Notes: a model not told the origin generated them from the sequence alone. A DNA stretch of 64,000 bases from Extensimonas perlucida (GCF_007655255.1 NZ_VMYE01000001.1:62001-126000); one strand, 5' to 3'; counted from the first letter of the stretch, positions 18,708-31,406 are shown. Numbers and translations are program-made.

Positions 18708-19559
18708 TCAGGCTCCGAATTCGTCCCCGAGCTCGCGCGCGCGCTCGCGTGCGGCCTCCATCGCACGCATGAAGTGCTCGGCCACGTGGTTTTGTTCCAG
18801 GCACTGCAGCGCCGCGTAGGTCGTGCCGCCCTTGGAAGTGACGCGCTCGCGCAGTACCGCGGGTGGCTCGTCCGAGCGCTGCGCGAGCTGCGCAGCGCCA
18901 GCGAAGGTGCCCACGGCGAGCTGGTGTGCCTGCGCGGCGGAGAGGCCCATCGCCGTGCCCGCGCGTACCATGGCTTCGAGGAAATAAAACACATACGCCG
19001 GCCCCGAGCCCGAGAGCGCAGTCACGGCGTCGAGCTGCGCTTCATCCTCTACCCACAAGAATTCGCCCGTAGGCGCCATGATGGCCTGCACGCGCGTGCG
19101 TTCGGCGGCACTCACGGCGGGGCGCGCGTAGAGCGCGCTCATGCCCAGGCCGATCAGCGCCGGCGTGTTGGGCATGCAGCGCACGATGCGCTCGTTGCCC
19201 AGCCAGCGCGCGATGCTGTCCGAGCGTATGCCCGCGGCCACGCTCAGGTGCAGCGCCTGGGCGGTATGCGGGCCGGCCTGCGCGGCGGCGTCGCGGAAGG
19301 TCTGCGGCTTCACGGCCCACACCACGGTGTCGGCCTGCGCCAGCGCCGGGCCGGCTTCGGCCATTGCCGCAATGCCGTGCACGCGCAGCAAGGCGGCGCG
19401 CGCCTCGGCCCAGGGCTCGACGACCAGGATGCGCTCGCGCGCATGCCCCTGGCGCAGCAAGCCGCCGATCAGGGCGCTGGCCATGTTGCCACCGCCGATG
19501 AAGGCGATCAGCGCAGCGTCGTGAGGGGTGTCGTGGGTGTCGGGATGCATAGTGTTCAC
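18708..19559 (-). CDS. proC: Pyrroline-5-carboxylate reductase
   Basis: A 283-residue enzyme for the last step of proline synthesis. The Rossmann motif AFIGGGNMASALIGGLL lies near residue 18, and the conserved C-terminal part includes SGSGPAYVFYFLEAM and VTSKGGTTYAALQ. Start ATG at 19559 (MNTMHPD) or 19550. It converges with ubiA and is followed upstream by a MaoC-like gene on the same strand. proA of the same pathway lies far away at 46.3 kb. Confidence 0.95.
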   Translation of the reverse strand: MNTMHPDTHDTPHDAALIAFIGGGNMASALIGGLLRQGHARERILVVEPWAEARAALLRVHGIAAMAEAGPALAQADTVVWAVKPQTFRDAAAQAGPHTAQALHLSVAAGIRSDSIARWLGNERIVRCMPNTPALIGLGMSALYARPAVSAAERTRVQAIMAPTGEFLWVEDEAQLDAVTALSGSGPAYVFYFLEAMVRAGTAMGLSAAQAHQLAVGTFAGAAQLAQRSDEPPAVLRERVTSKGGTTYAALQCLEQNHVAEHFMRAMEAARERARELGDEFGA

Positions 19560-19619
19560 TTGAGGAAGAAAGTCGTGGGGCAGGGACCTTGGCTGAACCC
19601 GGCTTGCGTCAGCCGTGAT

Positions 19620-20504
19620 TCAGAACAATTGCGCCGACGCCTGCATGGTGAGCCAGCCCTCATGGTCGCTGCCCCACAGGCGCGCGCTGCGCCCGCCGTC
19701 GGCCGGGGCGCCGTGCACGCGAAACGGGTGCAGGTCGAAGGTGGGGCGCAGCGCCTTGAACTCGAAGCGCTGCACGCGCGCGGCCGGCAGGTGGCGGCGC
19801 AGCAAGTCGAGCAGCAGCGTCGCGAGCAGCGGCCCGTGCACGACCAGGCCGGGGTAGCACTCGACTTCCGTCGCGTACTGGCGGTCGTAGTGGATGCGGT
19901 GGCCGTTGAAGGTCAATGCCGAGTAGCGAAACAGCAGCACCGGGTCGGGCACCAGCGCACGCTGCCAGGGCGCGTCCTGCGCCGCCTGCGTGGGCGCGGG
20001 CGCTGGGTCGCCGGGCTGCGCGGCGGGGCGATAGACGATGTCCTGCTCCTCGGTCAGCGCCAGGCCGCGCTCGTTGAAAATTTCATGCCGCACGAGCACG
20101 AAGACCAGGTCGCCGCTGCGGCCTGCCTTGTGCGTCACCGACTCGATGCGCGAGATGCGGTGCACCTTGTCACCGAGTGCCAGCGGGTTGTCGGCCTCCC
20201 ATTGCAGGCGCCCCCCCGCCCACATGCGCCGCGGCAGCGGCACGGGCGGCAGAAAGCCGCCGCGGCGCGGATGCCCGTCGGGGCCGATGCCGCTTTGGCG
20301 CACCTGCGGCAAGAAGTAAAGCCAATGCCACAGCGGCGGCAGCGGTGTGCCCGGCAGCGGAGCTTGGTCGTCGCGGTCGAGCGTGGCCGAAAGCCCGCGC
20401 ATGGGCGCGGCGGTGATGCTGTCGTGCAAGGTCTCGGTTCGGCCCTGCCAGGCTTGGAGCTGCGCCAGCAATTGCGCGTCGATGCTGCGCTCACTGTCAG
20501 ACAT
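19620..20504 (-). CDS. MaoC/FAS1-type hydratase-like protein
   Basis: A 294-residue protein of the double-hotdog family annotated as acyl dehydratase or mesaconyl-C4-CoA-hydratase-like. Visible family segments are PMRGLSATLDRDD, LPPLWHWLYFLP, PPVPLPRRMWAGGRLQW and the C-terminal VHGPLLATLLLDLLRRHLP with FEFKALRP. The substrate is presumably a branched or unsaturated acyl-CoA, but this is inferred from family only. Start at 20504 has GGGAGG just upstream. A MITE-like element lies 40 bases upstream of the gene. Confidence 0.78.
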   Translation of the reverse strand: MSDSERSIDAQLLAQLQAWQGRTETLHDSITAAPMRGLSATLDRDDQAPLPGTPLPPLWHWLYFLPQVRQSGIGPDGHPRRGGFLPPVPLPRRMWAGGRLQWEADNPLALGDKVHRISRIESVTHKAGRSGDLVFVLVRHEIFNERGLALTEEQDIVYRPAAQPGDPAPAPTQAAQDAPWQRALVPDPVLLFRYSALTFNGHRIHYDRQYATEVECYPGLVVHGPLLATLLLDLLRRHLPAARVQRFEFKALRPTFDLHPFRVHGAPADGGRSARLWGSDHEGWLTMQASAQLF

Positions 20505-20543
20505 GTGCGCCTCCCATTTTTTCAAAGTGCGCGCACCGAATGC

Positions 20544-20712
20544 CTAGGAGCCTGTCGGACTTTGGAATTGTCGGCTGCGAATGCGCTGCAGCGGCCCATT
20601 TTTTACCGTCTTCTTGCCCCATAGTCCCGCTATAGGGCTGCGAATCCGGCAAAAACTGGCCTCGCTGGGGCGCATCTTCGCTTTCGACGCCCAAAGTCCG
20701 ACAGGCTGCTAG
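20544..20712 (-). mobile_element. MITE-like element, copy 3 (161 bp plus CTAG duplication)
   Basis: The element covers 20548-20708, flanked by CTAG at 20544-20547 and 20709-20712. It lies in the opposite orientation to copies 1, 2 and 4. Left end GAGCCTGTCGGACTTTGG is perfect; the right end is GGCTG instead of GGCTC. The inner palindrome is GCCCCATAG-N5-CTATAGGGC. In the frame used in the copy at 61.5 kb this copy has a TAG stop. Confidence 0.87.
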
Positions 20713-20827
20713 CAGCGCCGTTGCGGTTGCCGCAACAAAAGAGCATGAACCGCCCCAGGGGCGCGCGCGGGGACAAAGCATAAACATCATGAGGGCTCCA
20801 AGAGAAGAACTGCGGGCCCCCGTATGG

Positions 20828-20890
20828 TAGCCCGTAGCCCCGTAGCCCCGTAGCCCCGTAGCCCCGTAGCCCCGTAGCCCCGTAGCCCCG
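20828..20890. repeat. Tandem repeat of TAGCCCCG (8 bp)
   Basis: One 7-base unit (TAGCCCG, 20828-20834) is followed by seven perfect 8-base units TAGCCCCG from 20835 to 20890. The array starts about 70 bases upstream of the rpsL -35 box. Identical 8-mers repeated in tandem are prone to slipped-strand length change. Confidence 0.95.
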
Positions 20891-20961
20891 CGCGATGCTT
20901 GCAACCCCAGTGAGGGCGCGTCGGCAACCCACAGCCGGGCGATGTGCCTCGGCCACTTCGC

Positions 20962-20990
20962 TTGCCCAACTTGGCGCATCCTGTTATATT
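20962..20990 (+). promoter_or_regulatory. Promoter of the str operon (rpsL)
   Basis: TTGCCC at 20962-20967, then a 17-base spacer, then TATATT at 20985-20990. The rpsL ATG lies about 64 bases downstream of the -10 box. No other good promoter is visible between the tandem repeat and rpsL, so the str operon is probably transcribed from here. Confidence 0.6.
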
Positions 20991-21054
20991 CGCGGGCTTT
21001 TCGGAATTTCCGAAGGGTTTCACGTTTTCGTTTTCACGTTCAGGGACGTATTAC

Positions 21055-21432
21055 ATGCCAACCATCAACCAACTCGTGCGTCACGGGCGCGAGGTCGAGC
21101 AGACCAAGTCCAAGAGCCCCGCGATGCAAAACTGCCCGCAGCGCCGCGGCGTCTGCACGCGCGTCTATACCACGACGCCCAAAAAGCCCAACTCCGCCTT
21201 GCGCAAGGTCGCCAAGGTGCGCCTGACGAACGGCTTCGAGGTCATTTCCTACATCGGCGGCGAAGGCCACAACCTGCAAGAGCACTCGGTGGTGCTGGTG
21301 CGCGGCGGTCGTGTCAAGGACTTGCCTGGTGTGCGCTACCACATCGTGCGCGGCTCGCTCGACCTGCAAGGCGTGAAAGACCGCAAGCAGTCGCGCTCCA
21401 AGTACGGTGCCAAGAAGCCCAAGGCCAAGTAA
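21055..21432 (+). CDS. rpsL: 30S ribosomal protein S12
   Basis: A 125-residue S12 that takes part in decoding. The conserved loop [13 protein letters not shown] contains Lys at position 43, the usual streptomycin-sensitive residue, and the [11 protein letters not shown] loop is also unchanged. In-frame extension upstream to 20944 lacks a ribosome-binding site and is rejected. First gene of the str operon; rpsG follows after 177 bases. Confidence 0.99.
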   Translation: MPTINQLVRHGREVEQTKSKSPAMQNCPQRRGVCTRVYTTTPKKPNSALRKVAKVRLTNGFEVISYIGGEGHNLQEHSVVLVRGGRVKDLPGVRYHIVRGSLDLQGVKDRKQSRSKYGAKKPKAK

Positions 21433-21609
21433 TCTGGCTCAGGCTTTTCATTGTTCCATTCATCGGTGCTGTTTCCCGCGTGGCGCGGTGATGCAGCGTA
21501 GTGGCCCGAAGTGCAGAGTGCTTTTGCATGGGTCGAGTAAGTGAGAGTCCCAAAATGGCTCTCGCGGTACCTGAAAAGGTACCAACTGAAGCAAATCAAG
21601 AGGTAAAAA

Positions 21610-22083
21610 ATGCCACGTCGTCGCGAAGTCCCCAAACGTGAAATCCTGCCGGATCCCAAATTCGGTAATGTCGAACTGTCCAAATTCATGAACGTGATCA
21701 TGGAAGGTGGCAAAAAGGCGGTCGCCGAGCGCATCATTTATGGCGCCCTGGACCTGATCGAGAAGAAGACCCCGGGCAAAGACCCGCTGGAAATCTTCAC
21801 GACCGCCATCAACAACGTGAAGCCCATGGTCGAGGTCAAGTCCCGCCGCGTGGGCGGTGCGAACTACCAGGTGCCCGTGGAAGTGCGTCCCGTGCGTCGC
21901 CTGGCCTTGTCCATGCGCTGGATCAAGGAGGCCGCCCGCAAGCGTGGCGAGAAGTCCATGGCCCAGCGCCTGGCCAACGAACTGCTCGAGGCGACCGAAG
22001 GTCGCGGCGGTGCCATGAAGAAGCGCGACGAAGTGCACCGCATGGCCGAGGCCAACAAGGCCTTCAGCCACTTCCGCTTCTGA
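21610..22083 (+). CDS. rpsG: 30S ribosomal protein S7
   Basis: A 157-residue S7, the primary binder that organises the 3' domain of 16S rRNA. It begins [20 protein letters not shown] and ends AFSHFRF, the standard length. AAGAGG precedes the ATG. It also represses the str operon in E. coli; a similar regulatory site between rpsL and rpsG cannot be confirmed by eye. fusA follows after 179 bases. Confidence 0.99.
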   Translation: MPRRREVPKREILPDPKFGNVELSKFMNVIMEGGKKAVAERIIYGALDLIEKKTPGKDPLEIFTTAINNVKPMVEVKSRRVGGANYQVPVEVRPVRRLALSMRWIKEAARKRGEKSMAQRLANELLEATEGRGGAMKKRDEVHRMAEANKAFSHFRF

Positions 22084-22262
22084 GTCTGCACGTCGTTCGC
22101 TCGCCTGTCACGGGCCGCCGGCACTATTGCCTGCGGCCTTGTGTCGATTCAGGCGGCAAGAATTTTTGAACTGCCTGTGCTCGACGTCTGCTCCAGTTGG
22201 AGCATTTGACACGACACAGCTGTCACCATCCTCACTGCACTACGATCAACAAGGATCCCAAC

Positions 22263-24365
<2,103 letters not shown>

Positions 24366-24701
24366 TTCTTAGTGTGCCAGACCAAATTCGCGCAGCGAAT
24401 TTGCTCTGGCACCTCTGATTAAGACAGCGTGCCGGGCCGAAATTTCGCGCAGCGATTTTGCTCGGGCACCTCTGCCTAGGGCGTGCCGGACAAAAAATTC
24501 GCGCAGCGAATTTGCTCTGGCACCTCTGATTAAGACAGCGTGCCGGGCCGAAATTTCGCGCAGCGATTTTGCTCTGGCACCTCCCTTGGCCGAATTCCCC
24601 GGTCTGCGATCCAGCGCCGCCCTGTCCCCGTGCGGGGCGATCCAGCAACTGGATGCAGACCTTAAACCGATACACGGGATTTGCTCTTTGGAGATTTGAA
24701 A
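24366..24701. repeat. Four-hairpin repeat array between fusA and tuf
   Basis: The 336-base gap holds four related stem-loops at 24374-24412, 24429-24469, 24483-24523 and 24540-24580. Each has outer arms GTGCC and GGCAC and an inner arm pair of the type AAATTCGC / GCGAATTT around a GCA loop. Hairpins 1 and 3, and 2 and 4, are the closest pairs, so the array looks like two tandem units of about 110 bp. None is followed by a T-run. The last 120 bases, before the tuf ribosome-binding site GGAG at 24689-24692, show nothing else. Confidence 0.85.
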
Positions 24702-25892
24702 ATGGCAAAAGGAAAATTCGAACGCACGAAGCCGCACGTGAACGTGGGCACGATTGGTCACGTGGACCATGGCAAGACCACGCTGACGGCGGCCATCGCC
24801 ACGGTGCTGTCGGCCAAGTTCGGCGGTGAAGCCAAGAAATACGACGAAATCGACGCAGCGCCCGAAGAAAAGGCGCGCGGCATCACCATCAACACCGCGC
24901 ACGTCGAATACGAAACCGCCAGCCGCCACTACGCCCACGTGGACTGCCCCGGCCACGCCGACTATGTGAAGAACATGATCACCGGCGCAGCCCAGATGGA
25001 CGGTGCCATCCTCGTCGTCTCCGCCGCCGACGGCCCCATGCCGCAAACGCGCGAACACATCCTGCTGGCCCGCCAGGTGGGCGTGCCCTACATCATCGTC
25101 TTCCTCAACAAGTGCGACATGGTCGACGACGAAGAGCTGCTCGAACTCGTCGAAATGGAAGTGCGTGAACTGCTCGACAAATACGACTTCCCCGGCGACG
25201 ACACCCCCATCATCCGCGGCTCGGCCAAGCTCGCCCTCGAAGGCGACAAAGGCCCGCTCGGCGAGCAAGCCATCATGAAGCTCGCCGAAGCCCTGGACAG
25301 CTACATCCCCACGCCCGAGCGCGCCATCGACCAGCCCTTCCTCATGCCCGTCGAAGACGTGTTCTCCATCTCCGGCCGCGGCACCGTGGTCACGGGCCGT
25401 GTCGAGCGCGGCGTCATCAAAGTCGGCGAAGAAATCGAAATCGTCGGCATCCGTGACACGCAAAAAACCACCTGCACCGGCGTGGAAATGTTCCGCAAGC
25501 TGCTCGACCAGGGCCAGGCCGGCGACAACGTCGGTATCCTGCTGCGCGGCACCAAGCGCGAAGACGTCGAACGCGGCCAAGTGCTGGCCAAGCCCGGCAC
25601 CATCAAGCCGCACACGCACTTCACCGCCGAAGTCTATGTGCTGTCCAAGGAAGAAGGCGGCCGCCACACGCCGTTCTTCAACAACTACCGTCCGCAGTTC
25701 TACTTCCGCACCACCGACGTGACGGGCGCGATCGAGCTGCCGGCCGACAAGGAAATGGTGATGCCTGGCGACAACGTGACGATCACCGTCAAGCTGATCA
25801 ACCCTATCGCCATGGAAGAAGGCCTGCGCTTTGCCATCCGTGAAGGCGGTCGCACCGTCGGCGCCGGCGTCGTGGCAAAGATTCTTGCCTGA
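24702..25892 (+). CDS. tuf: Elongation factor Tu
   Basis: A 396-residue EF-Tu, which delivers aminoacyl-tRNA to the ribosome. G1 is GHVDHGKTT at residues 19-27, G3 DCPGH, G4 NKCD, and the C-terminal domain ends [17 protein letters not shown]. Strong codon bias toward C-ending codons indicates very high expression. TTTGGAG precedes the ATG. rpsJ follows after 26 bases. A second tuf copy, common in proteobacteria, is not in this window. Confidence 0.99.
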   Translation: MAKGKFERTKPHVNVGTIGHVDHGKTTLTAAIATVLSAKFGGEAKKYDEIDAAPEEKARGITINTAHVEYETASRHYAHVDCPGHADYVKNMITGAAQMDGAILVVSAADGPMPQTREHILLARQVGVPYIIVFLNKCDMVDDEELLELVEMEVRELLDKYDFPGDDTPIIRGSAKLALEGDKGPLGEQAIMKLAEALDSYIPTPERAIDQPFLMPVEDVFSISGRGTVVTGRVERGVIKVGEEIEIVGIRDTQKTTCTGVEMFRKLLDQGQAGDNVGILLRGTKREDVERGQVLAKPGTIKPHTHFTAEVYVLSKEEGGRHTPFFNNYRPQFYFRTTDVTGAIELPADKEMVMPGDNVTITVKLINPIAMEEGLRFAIREGGRTVGAGVVAKILA

Positions 25893-25918
25893 GCGGCGCG
25901 TCGAGCAAGGAAAAAGCC

Positions 25919-26230
25919 ATGTCCAAACAAAAAATCCGTATCCGCCTCAAGGCATTCGACTACAAACTGATCGACCAGTCTGCAGCCGAGATTGTCGATA
26001 CCGCCAAACGCACCGGTGCCATCGTCAAGGGGCCTGTCCCGCTGCCCACGCGCATGAAACGTTTCGACATCCTGCGTTCGCCGCACGTCAACAAGACGAG
26101 CCGCGACCAGCTCGAAATCCGCACGCACCAGCGCCTGATGGACATTGTCGACCCGACCGACAAGACCGTCGATGCGCTCATGAAGCTGGACTTGCCAGCG
26201 GGTGTGGACGTCGAAATCAAGCTGCAGTAA
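25919..26230 (+). CDS. rpsJ: 30S ribosomal protein S10
   Basis: A 103-residue S10 ([20 protein letters not shown], ending VDVEIKLQ). Besides its ribosomal role, S10 pairs with NusB in transcription antitermination. It lies 26 bases after tuf, so it appears to end the str transcript here, while the rest of the S10 operon has its own promoter 57 bases further on. Confidence 0.99.
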   Translation: MSKQKIRIRLKAFDYKLIDQSAAEIVDTAKRTGAIVKGPVPLPTRMKRFDILRSPHVNKTSRDQLEIRTHQRLMDIVDPTDKTVDALMKLDLPAGVDVEIKLQ

Positions 26231-26286
26231 TCAGACTCACGCGCGGTGGCGCCATGTCACTGCGATGCTGAAGCAGCACGCGAATC

Positions 26287-26315
26287 TTGCCCAGTGGTGA
26301 GGTTCGCGTTATAAT
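26287..26315 (+). promoter_or_regulatory. Internal promoter upstream of rplC
   Basis: TTGCCC at 26287-26292, 17-base spacer, perfect TATAAT at 26310-26315. It drives the genes from rplC onward and leaves a leader of about 165 bases before the rplC start at 26490. A leader of that length could hold a ribosomal-protein feedback structure, but none is proven by eye. Confidence 0.75.
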
Positions 26316-26489
26316 TTAAGGCTTCGTTTTTCAGCCCGCCCATGCGAGCAGAAAAGCGGAGTATTTATCAACCTTCTTCCATGTGCCGGTAGCGGCCAAA
26401 GCTTCGCTTGCGAGCGGGGCCAGGGCAGCCGCAGCGCAACGTCGCAGCCAATTGCAGTTGTGATGGTGGAAGTTTTGGAGAAACAACCA

Positions 26490-27164
26490 ATGAGTCAGAG
26501 CAACTCCCTCGGGTTGCTGGGGCGCAAGGTGGGCATGATGCGTCTGTTCACCGATGACGGCGATGCAGTGCCTGTCACGGTGGTCGATGTGTCGAACAAC
26601 CGCGTCACCCAGGTCAAGACCCAAGAGAACGACGGCTATGTGGCCTTGCAGGTCACATATGGCGCGCGCAAGGCATCGCGCGTGACCAAGCCTGAAGCTG
26701 GCCACCTTGCGAAGGCAGGCGTGGAAGCTGGTGAAATCATGCGCGAATTCCGCGTTAGCACCGAAACCGCGGCGCAGTACCAGCAGGGCGCTGTGCTGCC
26801 CGTGGCCTCGCTGTTTGCCGCGGGCCAGAAGGTCGATGTGCAGGGCACTTCGATTGGTAAAGGCTACGCCGGTACCATCAAGCGCCACAACATGGGCTCG
26901 CAGCGCGCCTCGCACGGCAACAGCCGCTCGCACAACGTGCCCGGCTCTATCGGCATGGCGCAGGACCCAGGGCGCGTATTCCCTGGCAAGCGCATGACGG
27001 GCCATCTGGGTGACGTCACCCGTACCACGCAAAACCTCGACATCGTTCGCGTCGATGAAGCGCGCCAGCTGCTCCTGATCAAGGGTGCGGTGCCTGGTGC
27101 CAAGGGTGGTTTTGTCACCGTGCGTCCCGCCATCAAGGCGCCTGCTGCGAAAGGAGCGAACTGA
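26490..27164 (+). CDS. rplC: 50S ribosomal protein L3
   Basis: A 224-residue L3, which initiates 50S assembly near the peptidyl-transferase centre. Family segments are [33 protein letters not shown] and the glutamine-bearing loop [14 protein letters not shown]. The ATG at 26490 has TTGGAGAAA upstream; the earlier ATG at 26460 lacks one. Its TGA overlaps the rplD start (TGATG). Confidence 0.99.
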   Translation: MSQSNSLGLLGRKVGMMRLFTDDGDAVPVTVVDVSNNRVTQVKTQENDGYVALQVTYGARKASRVTKPEAGHLAKAGVEAGEIMREFRVSTETAAQYQQGAVLPVASLFAAGQKVDVQGTSIGKGYAGTIKRHNMGSQRASHGNSRSHNVPGSIGMAQDPGRVFPGKRMTGHLGDVTRTTQNLDIVRVDEARQLLLIKGAVPGAKGGFVTVRPAIKAPAAKGAN

Positions 27165-27784
27165 TGCAGCTCGAACTCCTCAATGACCAAGGTCAGGCCG
27201 CGTCCACGCTGGAAGTGCCAGAGACCGTGTTCGGTCGTGCTTACAACGAAGACCTGATCCATCAGATCGTCGTCGCCTACCGTGCGAACGGGCGCCAGGG
27301 CACGCGTGCCCAGAAAGACCGCGAGCAGGTGCGCCATTCGACCAAAAAGCCGTTCCGCCAGAAAGGGACGGGCAATGCGCGCGCCGGTATGACTTCCTCG
27401 CCGTTGTGGCGCGGGGGCGGTCGCATTTTCCCGAATTTGCCCGACGAGAACTTCTCGCAGAAGATCAACAAGAAGATGTACCGCGCCGGTATGTCTGCGA
27501 TTCTGTCGCAGCTGGTGCGCGAAGGTCGTTTGGCGGTGGTTGATTCCCTCAAGCTCGATTCGCCCAAGACCAAGGTGCTGGCCGGCAAGTTCAAAGCCAT
27601 GAATCTGGATTCGGTGCTGGTGATTGCCGAAGAGGTCGATGAAAACTTGTATCTCGCCTCGCGCAATCTGAAAAATGTCTGCGTCGTCGAGCCGCGTTAC
27701 GCCGACCCCGTGTCGCTCGTGTTTTACAAAAAGGTGCTCGTCACCAAGGGCGCGATCGACAAACTCAAGGAGATGTTCGCATGA
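27164..27784 (+). CDS. rplD: 50S ribosomal protein L4
   Basis: A 206-residue L4. The long loop that reaches the exit tunnel is visible as [26 protein letters not shown]. In E. coli L4 represses its own operon through the mRNA leader. It is coupled to rplC by a TGATG overlap and to rplW by an ATGA overlap at 27781-27784. Confidence 0.99.
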   Translation: MQLELLNDQGQAASTLEVPETVFGRAYNEDLIHQIVVAYRANGRQGTRAQKDREQVRHSTKKPFRQKGTGNARAGMTSSPLWRGGGRIFPNLPDENFSQKINKKMYRAGMSAILSQLVREGRLAVVDSLKLDSPKTKVLAGKFKAMNLDSVLVIAEEVDENLYLASRNLKNVCVVEPRYADPVSLVFYKKVLVTKGAIDKLKEMFA

Positions 27785-28095
27785 GCGCGCCCAAGTTTGA
27801 CGAAGGCCGCCTGATGCAAGTGCTGGTCGCGCCCATCGTGTCCGAAAAGGCCACCATGGTTGCCGAGAAGGCGAATGCCGTGGCCTTCAAGGTGCTGCAA
27901 AACGCCACCAAGCCCGAGATCAAGGCTGCCGTGGAATTGTTGTTCAAGGTCGAGGTGCAGGGCGTATCCGTGCTCAACACCAAAGGCAAGCAAAAGCGGT
28001 TTGGCAAGACCATGGGCCGTCGCGACAATGTGCGCAAGGCCTATGTCACGCTCAAGCCCGGCCAAGAGCTGGACCTCACCGGGGGAGCTGCGTAA
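27781..28095 (+). CDS. rplW: 50S ribosomal protein L23
   Basis: A 104-residue L23, located at the tunnel exit where trigger factor and SRP dock. Segments [25 protein letters not shown] and [20 protein letters not shown] match the family. It overlaps rplD by 4 nt, and rplB begins three bases after its stop. Confidence 0.99.
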   Translation: MSAPKFDEGRLMQVLVAPIVSEKATMVAEKANAVAFKVLQNATKPEIKAAVELLFKVEVQGVSVLNTKGKQKRFGKTMGRRDNVRKAYVTLKPGQELDLTGGAA

Positions 28096-28098
28096 ATC

Positions 28099-28923
28099 AT
28101 GGCTGTCATCAAGATGAAACCTACTTCGCCGGGCCAGCGTGCGGCGGTGAAGATCTCGCGTGACCACCTCTACAAAGGCGATGCGCATGCCCCGCTGCTG
28201 GAGCCCCAGTTCCAGAAGGCAGGCCGCAACAACAACGGTCACATCACGACGCGCCACAAAGGCGGTGGGCACAAGCACCACTACCGCGTGGTCGATTTCA
28301 AGCGCAACAAGGACGGCATTCCGGCCAAGGTCGAGCGCATCGAGTACGACCCGAATCGCACGGCGCACATCGCGCTGCTGTGCTACGCCGATGGCGAGCG
28401 CCGCTACATCATCGCTCCGCGCGGTGTGCAGGAAGGCGCCACGCTGCTGAGTGGCGCGGAGGCGCCGATCCGCGCCGGCAACACGCTGCCGATCCGCAAC
28501 ATCCCGGTGGGTTCGACCATCCATTGCATCGAGCTCAAGCCCGGCGCGGGTGCGCAGATCGCGCGCTCCGCGGGTGCTTCGGCAACGCTGCTGGCGCGCG
28601 AAGGCACCTACGCACAGGTGCGTATGCGTTCGGGCGAAGTGCGCAAGATCCATATCGAGTGCCGCGCCACGATTGGCGAGGTCGCCAACGAAGAACACAG
28701 CTTGCGCCAGCTCGGCAAGGCTGGTGTGAAGCGCTGGATGGGCATCCGCCCGACGGTGCGCGGCGTGGCCATGAACCCGATCGACCACCCGCACGGTGGT
28801 GGTGAAGGGCGCACCGGCGAGGGCCGCCATCCTGTCGATCCCTGGGGCAATCTGACCAAGGGCTATCGCACCCGCAACAACAAGCGCACGCAGAACATGA
28901 TCGTGTCGCGCCGCAAGAAGTAA
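28099..28923 (+). CDS. rplB: 50S ribosomal protein L2
   Basis: A 274-residue L2, required for subunit joining and peptidyl transfer. The conserved C-terminal part [19 protein letters not shown] contains the essential histidine near residue 230, and the start is [20 protein letters not shown]. It belongs to the tightly packed S10 operon, 9 bases before rpsS. Confidence 0.99.
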   Translation: MAVIKMKPTSPGQRAAVKISRDHLYKGDAHAPLLEPQFQKAGRNNNGHITTRHKGGGHKHHYRVVDFKRNKDGIPAKVERIEYDPNRTAHIALLCYADGERRYIIAPRGVQEGATLLSGAEAPIRAGNTLPIRNIPVGSTIHCIELKPGAGAQIARSAGASATLLAREGTYAQVRMRSGEVRKIHIECRATIGEVANEEHSLRQLGKAGVKRWMGIRPTVRGVAMNPIDHPHGGGEGRTGEGRHPVDPWGNLTKGYRTRNNKRTQNMIVSRRKK

Positions 28924-28932
28924 GGGGAGCCA

Positions 28933-29211
28933 ATGACTCGCTCGCTCAAAAAAGGTCCGTTCGTTGACCATCACCTGCTGGCCAAGGTCGAAAAGGCCAT
29001 CGCCACCAAGGACAAGAAGCCTGTGAAGACCTGGTCGCGCCGCTCCATGGTGCTGCCCGAATTCATCGGGCTGACCATCGCCGTGCACAACGGCAAGCAG
29101 CATGTGCCGGTCTATATCACCGACCAGATGGTGGGGCACAAGCTGGGCGAATTCGCCCTCACGCGCACCTTCAAGGGCCACCCTGCGGACAAGAAAGTCC
29201 AGAAGAAATAA
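28933..29211 (+). CDS. rpsS: 30S ribosomal protein S19
   Basis: A 92-residue S19, which forms a complex with S13 in the 30S head. It begins [20 protein letters not shown] and contains [27 protein letters not shown] precedes the ATG. rplV follows 9 bases after its stop. Confidence 0.99.
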   Translation: MTRSLKKGPFVDHHLLAKVEKAIATKDKKPVKTWSRRSMVLPEFIGLTIAVHNGKQHVPVYITDQMVGHKLGEFALTRTFKGHPADKKVQKK

Positions 29212-29220
29212 GGAACGACC

Positions 29221-29553
29221 ATGTCTGAAACACGTGCAGTCCTCCGGGGCGTCCGCTTGTCGGTTGACAAGGGGCGTCTGGTCGCTGACCTGATTCGCGG
29301 CAAAAAAGTGGATCAGGCGCTGAATATCCTGAACTTCACGCAGAAAAAGGCGGCAGGAATCATCAAGAAAGTGCTCGAGTCGGCGATCGCCAACGCCGAG
29401 CACAACGACGGTGCCGACATCGACGAACTGAAGGTCAAGACCATCTACGTCGAGCAGGGCACCACGCTCAAGCGCTTCACGGCGCGCGCCAAGGGCCGCG
29501 GCAATCGCATCAGCAAACCCACGTGCCACGTGTACGTGACCGTTGGCACCTGA
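29221..29553 (+). CDS. rplV: 50S ribosomal protein L22
   Basis: A 110-residue L22, which lines the exit tunnel with L4. It begins [20 protein letters not shown]; the long tunnel beta-hairpin includes [18 protein letters not shown]. No deletion is seen in the macrolide-relevant hairpin tip. It lies between rpsS and rpsC, 17 bases before the latter. Confidence 0.99.
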   Translation: MSETRAVLRGVRLSVDKGRLVADLIRGKKVDQALNILNFTQKKAAGIIKKVLESAIANAEHNDGADIDELKVKTIYVEQGTTLKRFTARAKGRGNRISKPTCHVYVTVGT

Positions 29554-29570
29554 AAGCCTGAAGGAATACC

Positions 29571-30446
<876 letters not shown>

Positions 30447-30448
30447 AC

Positions 30449-30865
30449 ATGCTGCAACCTGCTCGTCGCAAATACCGTAAGGAGCAAAAAGGCCGCAACA
30501 CCGGTGTCGCCACGCGTGGCAACACCGTGGCCTTCGGTGATTTCGGCCTCAAGTGCACCGACCGCGGCCGCCTCACGGCGCGCCAGATTGAAGCCGCACG
30601 CCGCGCGATCTCGCGCCACGTCAAGCGCGGTGGTCGCATCTGGATCCGCGTGTTCCCGGACAAGCCCATCTCGACCAAGCCCGCCGAAGTGCGTATGGGT
30701 AACGGCAAGGGCAACCCCGAGTACTACGTGGCCGAAATCCAGCCCGGCAAGGTCGTGTTCGAAATCATGGGTGTGCCCGAAGAACTCGCCCGCGAGGCCT
30801 TCCGCCTGGCCGCAGCCAAGCTGCCGCTGCGTACCACCTTCGTCAGCCGTCTGGTCGGCGCTTGA
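30449..30865 (+). CDS. rplP: 50S ribosomal protein L16
   Basis: A 138-residue L16, which helps position tRNA in the A site. It begins [19 protein letters not shown] and contains [22 protein letters not shown]. The arginine target of YcfD-type hydroxylation lies in this second segment. It starts two bases after rpsC ends, so translation is probably coupled. Confidence 0.99.
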   Translation: MLQPARRKYRKEQKGRNTGVATRGNTVAFGDFGLKCTDRGRLTARQIEAARRAISRHVKRGGRIWIRVFPDKPISTKPAEVRMGNGKGNPEYYVAEIQPGKVVFEIMGVPEELAREAFRLAAAKLPLRTTFVSRLVGA

Positions 30866-30882
30866 GTGCAGGAGAAACCACG

Positions 30883-31077
30883 ATGAATACTTCTGAACTG
30901 CGCCAAAAAGACGTGGCCGGCCTCGAGGCCGAGATCAAGTCTTTGCAAAAAGCCCATTTCGGCCTGCGCATGCAAAAGGCCACGCAACAGCTGGGCAACA
31001 CCGCCACGCTGCGCGACACGCGCCGTGCCATCGCGCGCGCCAAGACCATTCTTGCCGAAAAGCAAGCCGCCAAGTAA
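30883..31077 (+). CDS. rpmC: 50S ribosomal protein L29
   Basis: A 64-residue L29 ([20 protein letters not shown], ending [10 protein letters not shown]), two antiparallel helices at the tunnel exit beside L23. The ATG at 30883 has AGGAGAAA upstream; an earlier in-frame ATG at 30862 overlaps the rplP end and is rejected. rpsQ follows after 10 bases. Confidence 0.98.
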   Translation: MNTSELRQKDVAGLEAEIKSLQKAHFGLRMQKATQQLGNTATLRDTRRAIARAKTILAEKQAAK

Positions 31078-31087
31078 GGAAGCCGTC

Positions 31088-31357
31088 ATGACGGAAACTA
31101 AAAAATCCCTCAAGCGCACCTTGGTTGGCAAGGTCGTCAGCGACAAGCGTGCGAAAACCGTGACCGTGCTCGTGGAGCGCCGTGTCAAGCACCCGCTCTA
31201 CGGCAAGATCGTGATCAAGTCGAGCAAGTACCACGCGCACGATGAGAACGGCGAGTACCAGCTCGGCGATCTGATCGAAATCACCGAGAGCCGTCCGCTC
31301 TCCAAAACCAAGAACTGGGTGGCATCCCGCTTGGTGCAAAAGGCGGGTCTTCTTTAA
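31088..31357 (+). CDS. rpsQ: 30S ribosomal protein S17
   Basis: An 89-residue S17 ([20 protein letters not shown] and [19 protein letters not shown]), an early 16S-binding protein. It is the last gene of this operon and is followed by an intrinsic terminator. In most proteobacteria rplN follows directly; here rplN lies about 16.5 kb downstream. Confidence 0.99.
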   Translation: MTETKKSLKRTLVGKVVSDKRAKTVTVLVERRVKHPLYGKIVIKSSKYHAHDENGEYQLGDLIEITESRPLSKTKNWVASRLVQKAGLL

Positions 31358-31406
31358 GCCCATCGCCGCGCGGGCTGCAAAGCCCCGGCAAACGACCCAC
31401 AATGTG

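Larger units (their letters stand above)
20505..21054. other. Repeat-rich interval between the hydratase gene and rpsL
   Basis: About 550 bases without a gene. It contains a full MITE-like element (20544-20712), an 8-bp tandem repeat (20828-20890) and the rpsL promoter (20962-20990). The intervening sequence shows no convincing start with a ribosome-binding site. The short frames across the tandem repeat (GYGATGLR-type peptides) come from the repeat itself and are not regarded as genes. In many relatives rpoC would occupy this upstream side of rpsL. Confidence 0.7.

Noticed and set aside
18654-20624. 656-codon forward frame across proC and the hydratase gene
   Set aside because: Antisense shadow of two well-recognised minus-strand genes and partly of an element copy.
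20828-20890. Tandem repeat considered as a CRISPR
   Set aside because: Units are 8 bp and adjacent, without spacers; no cas genes nearby.
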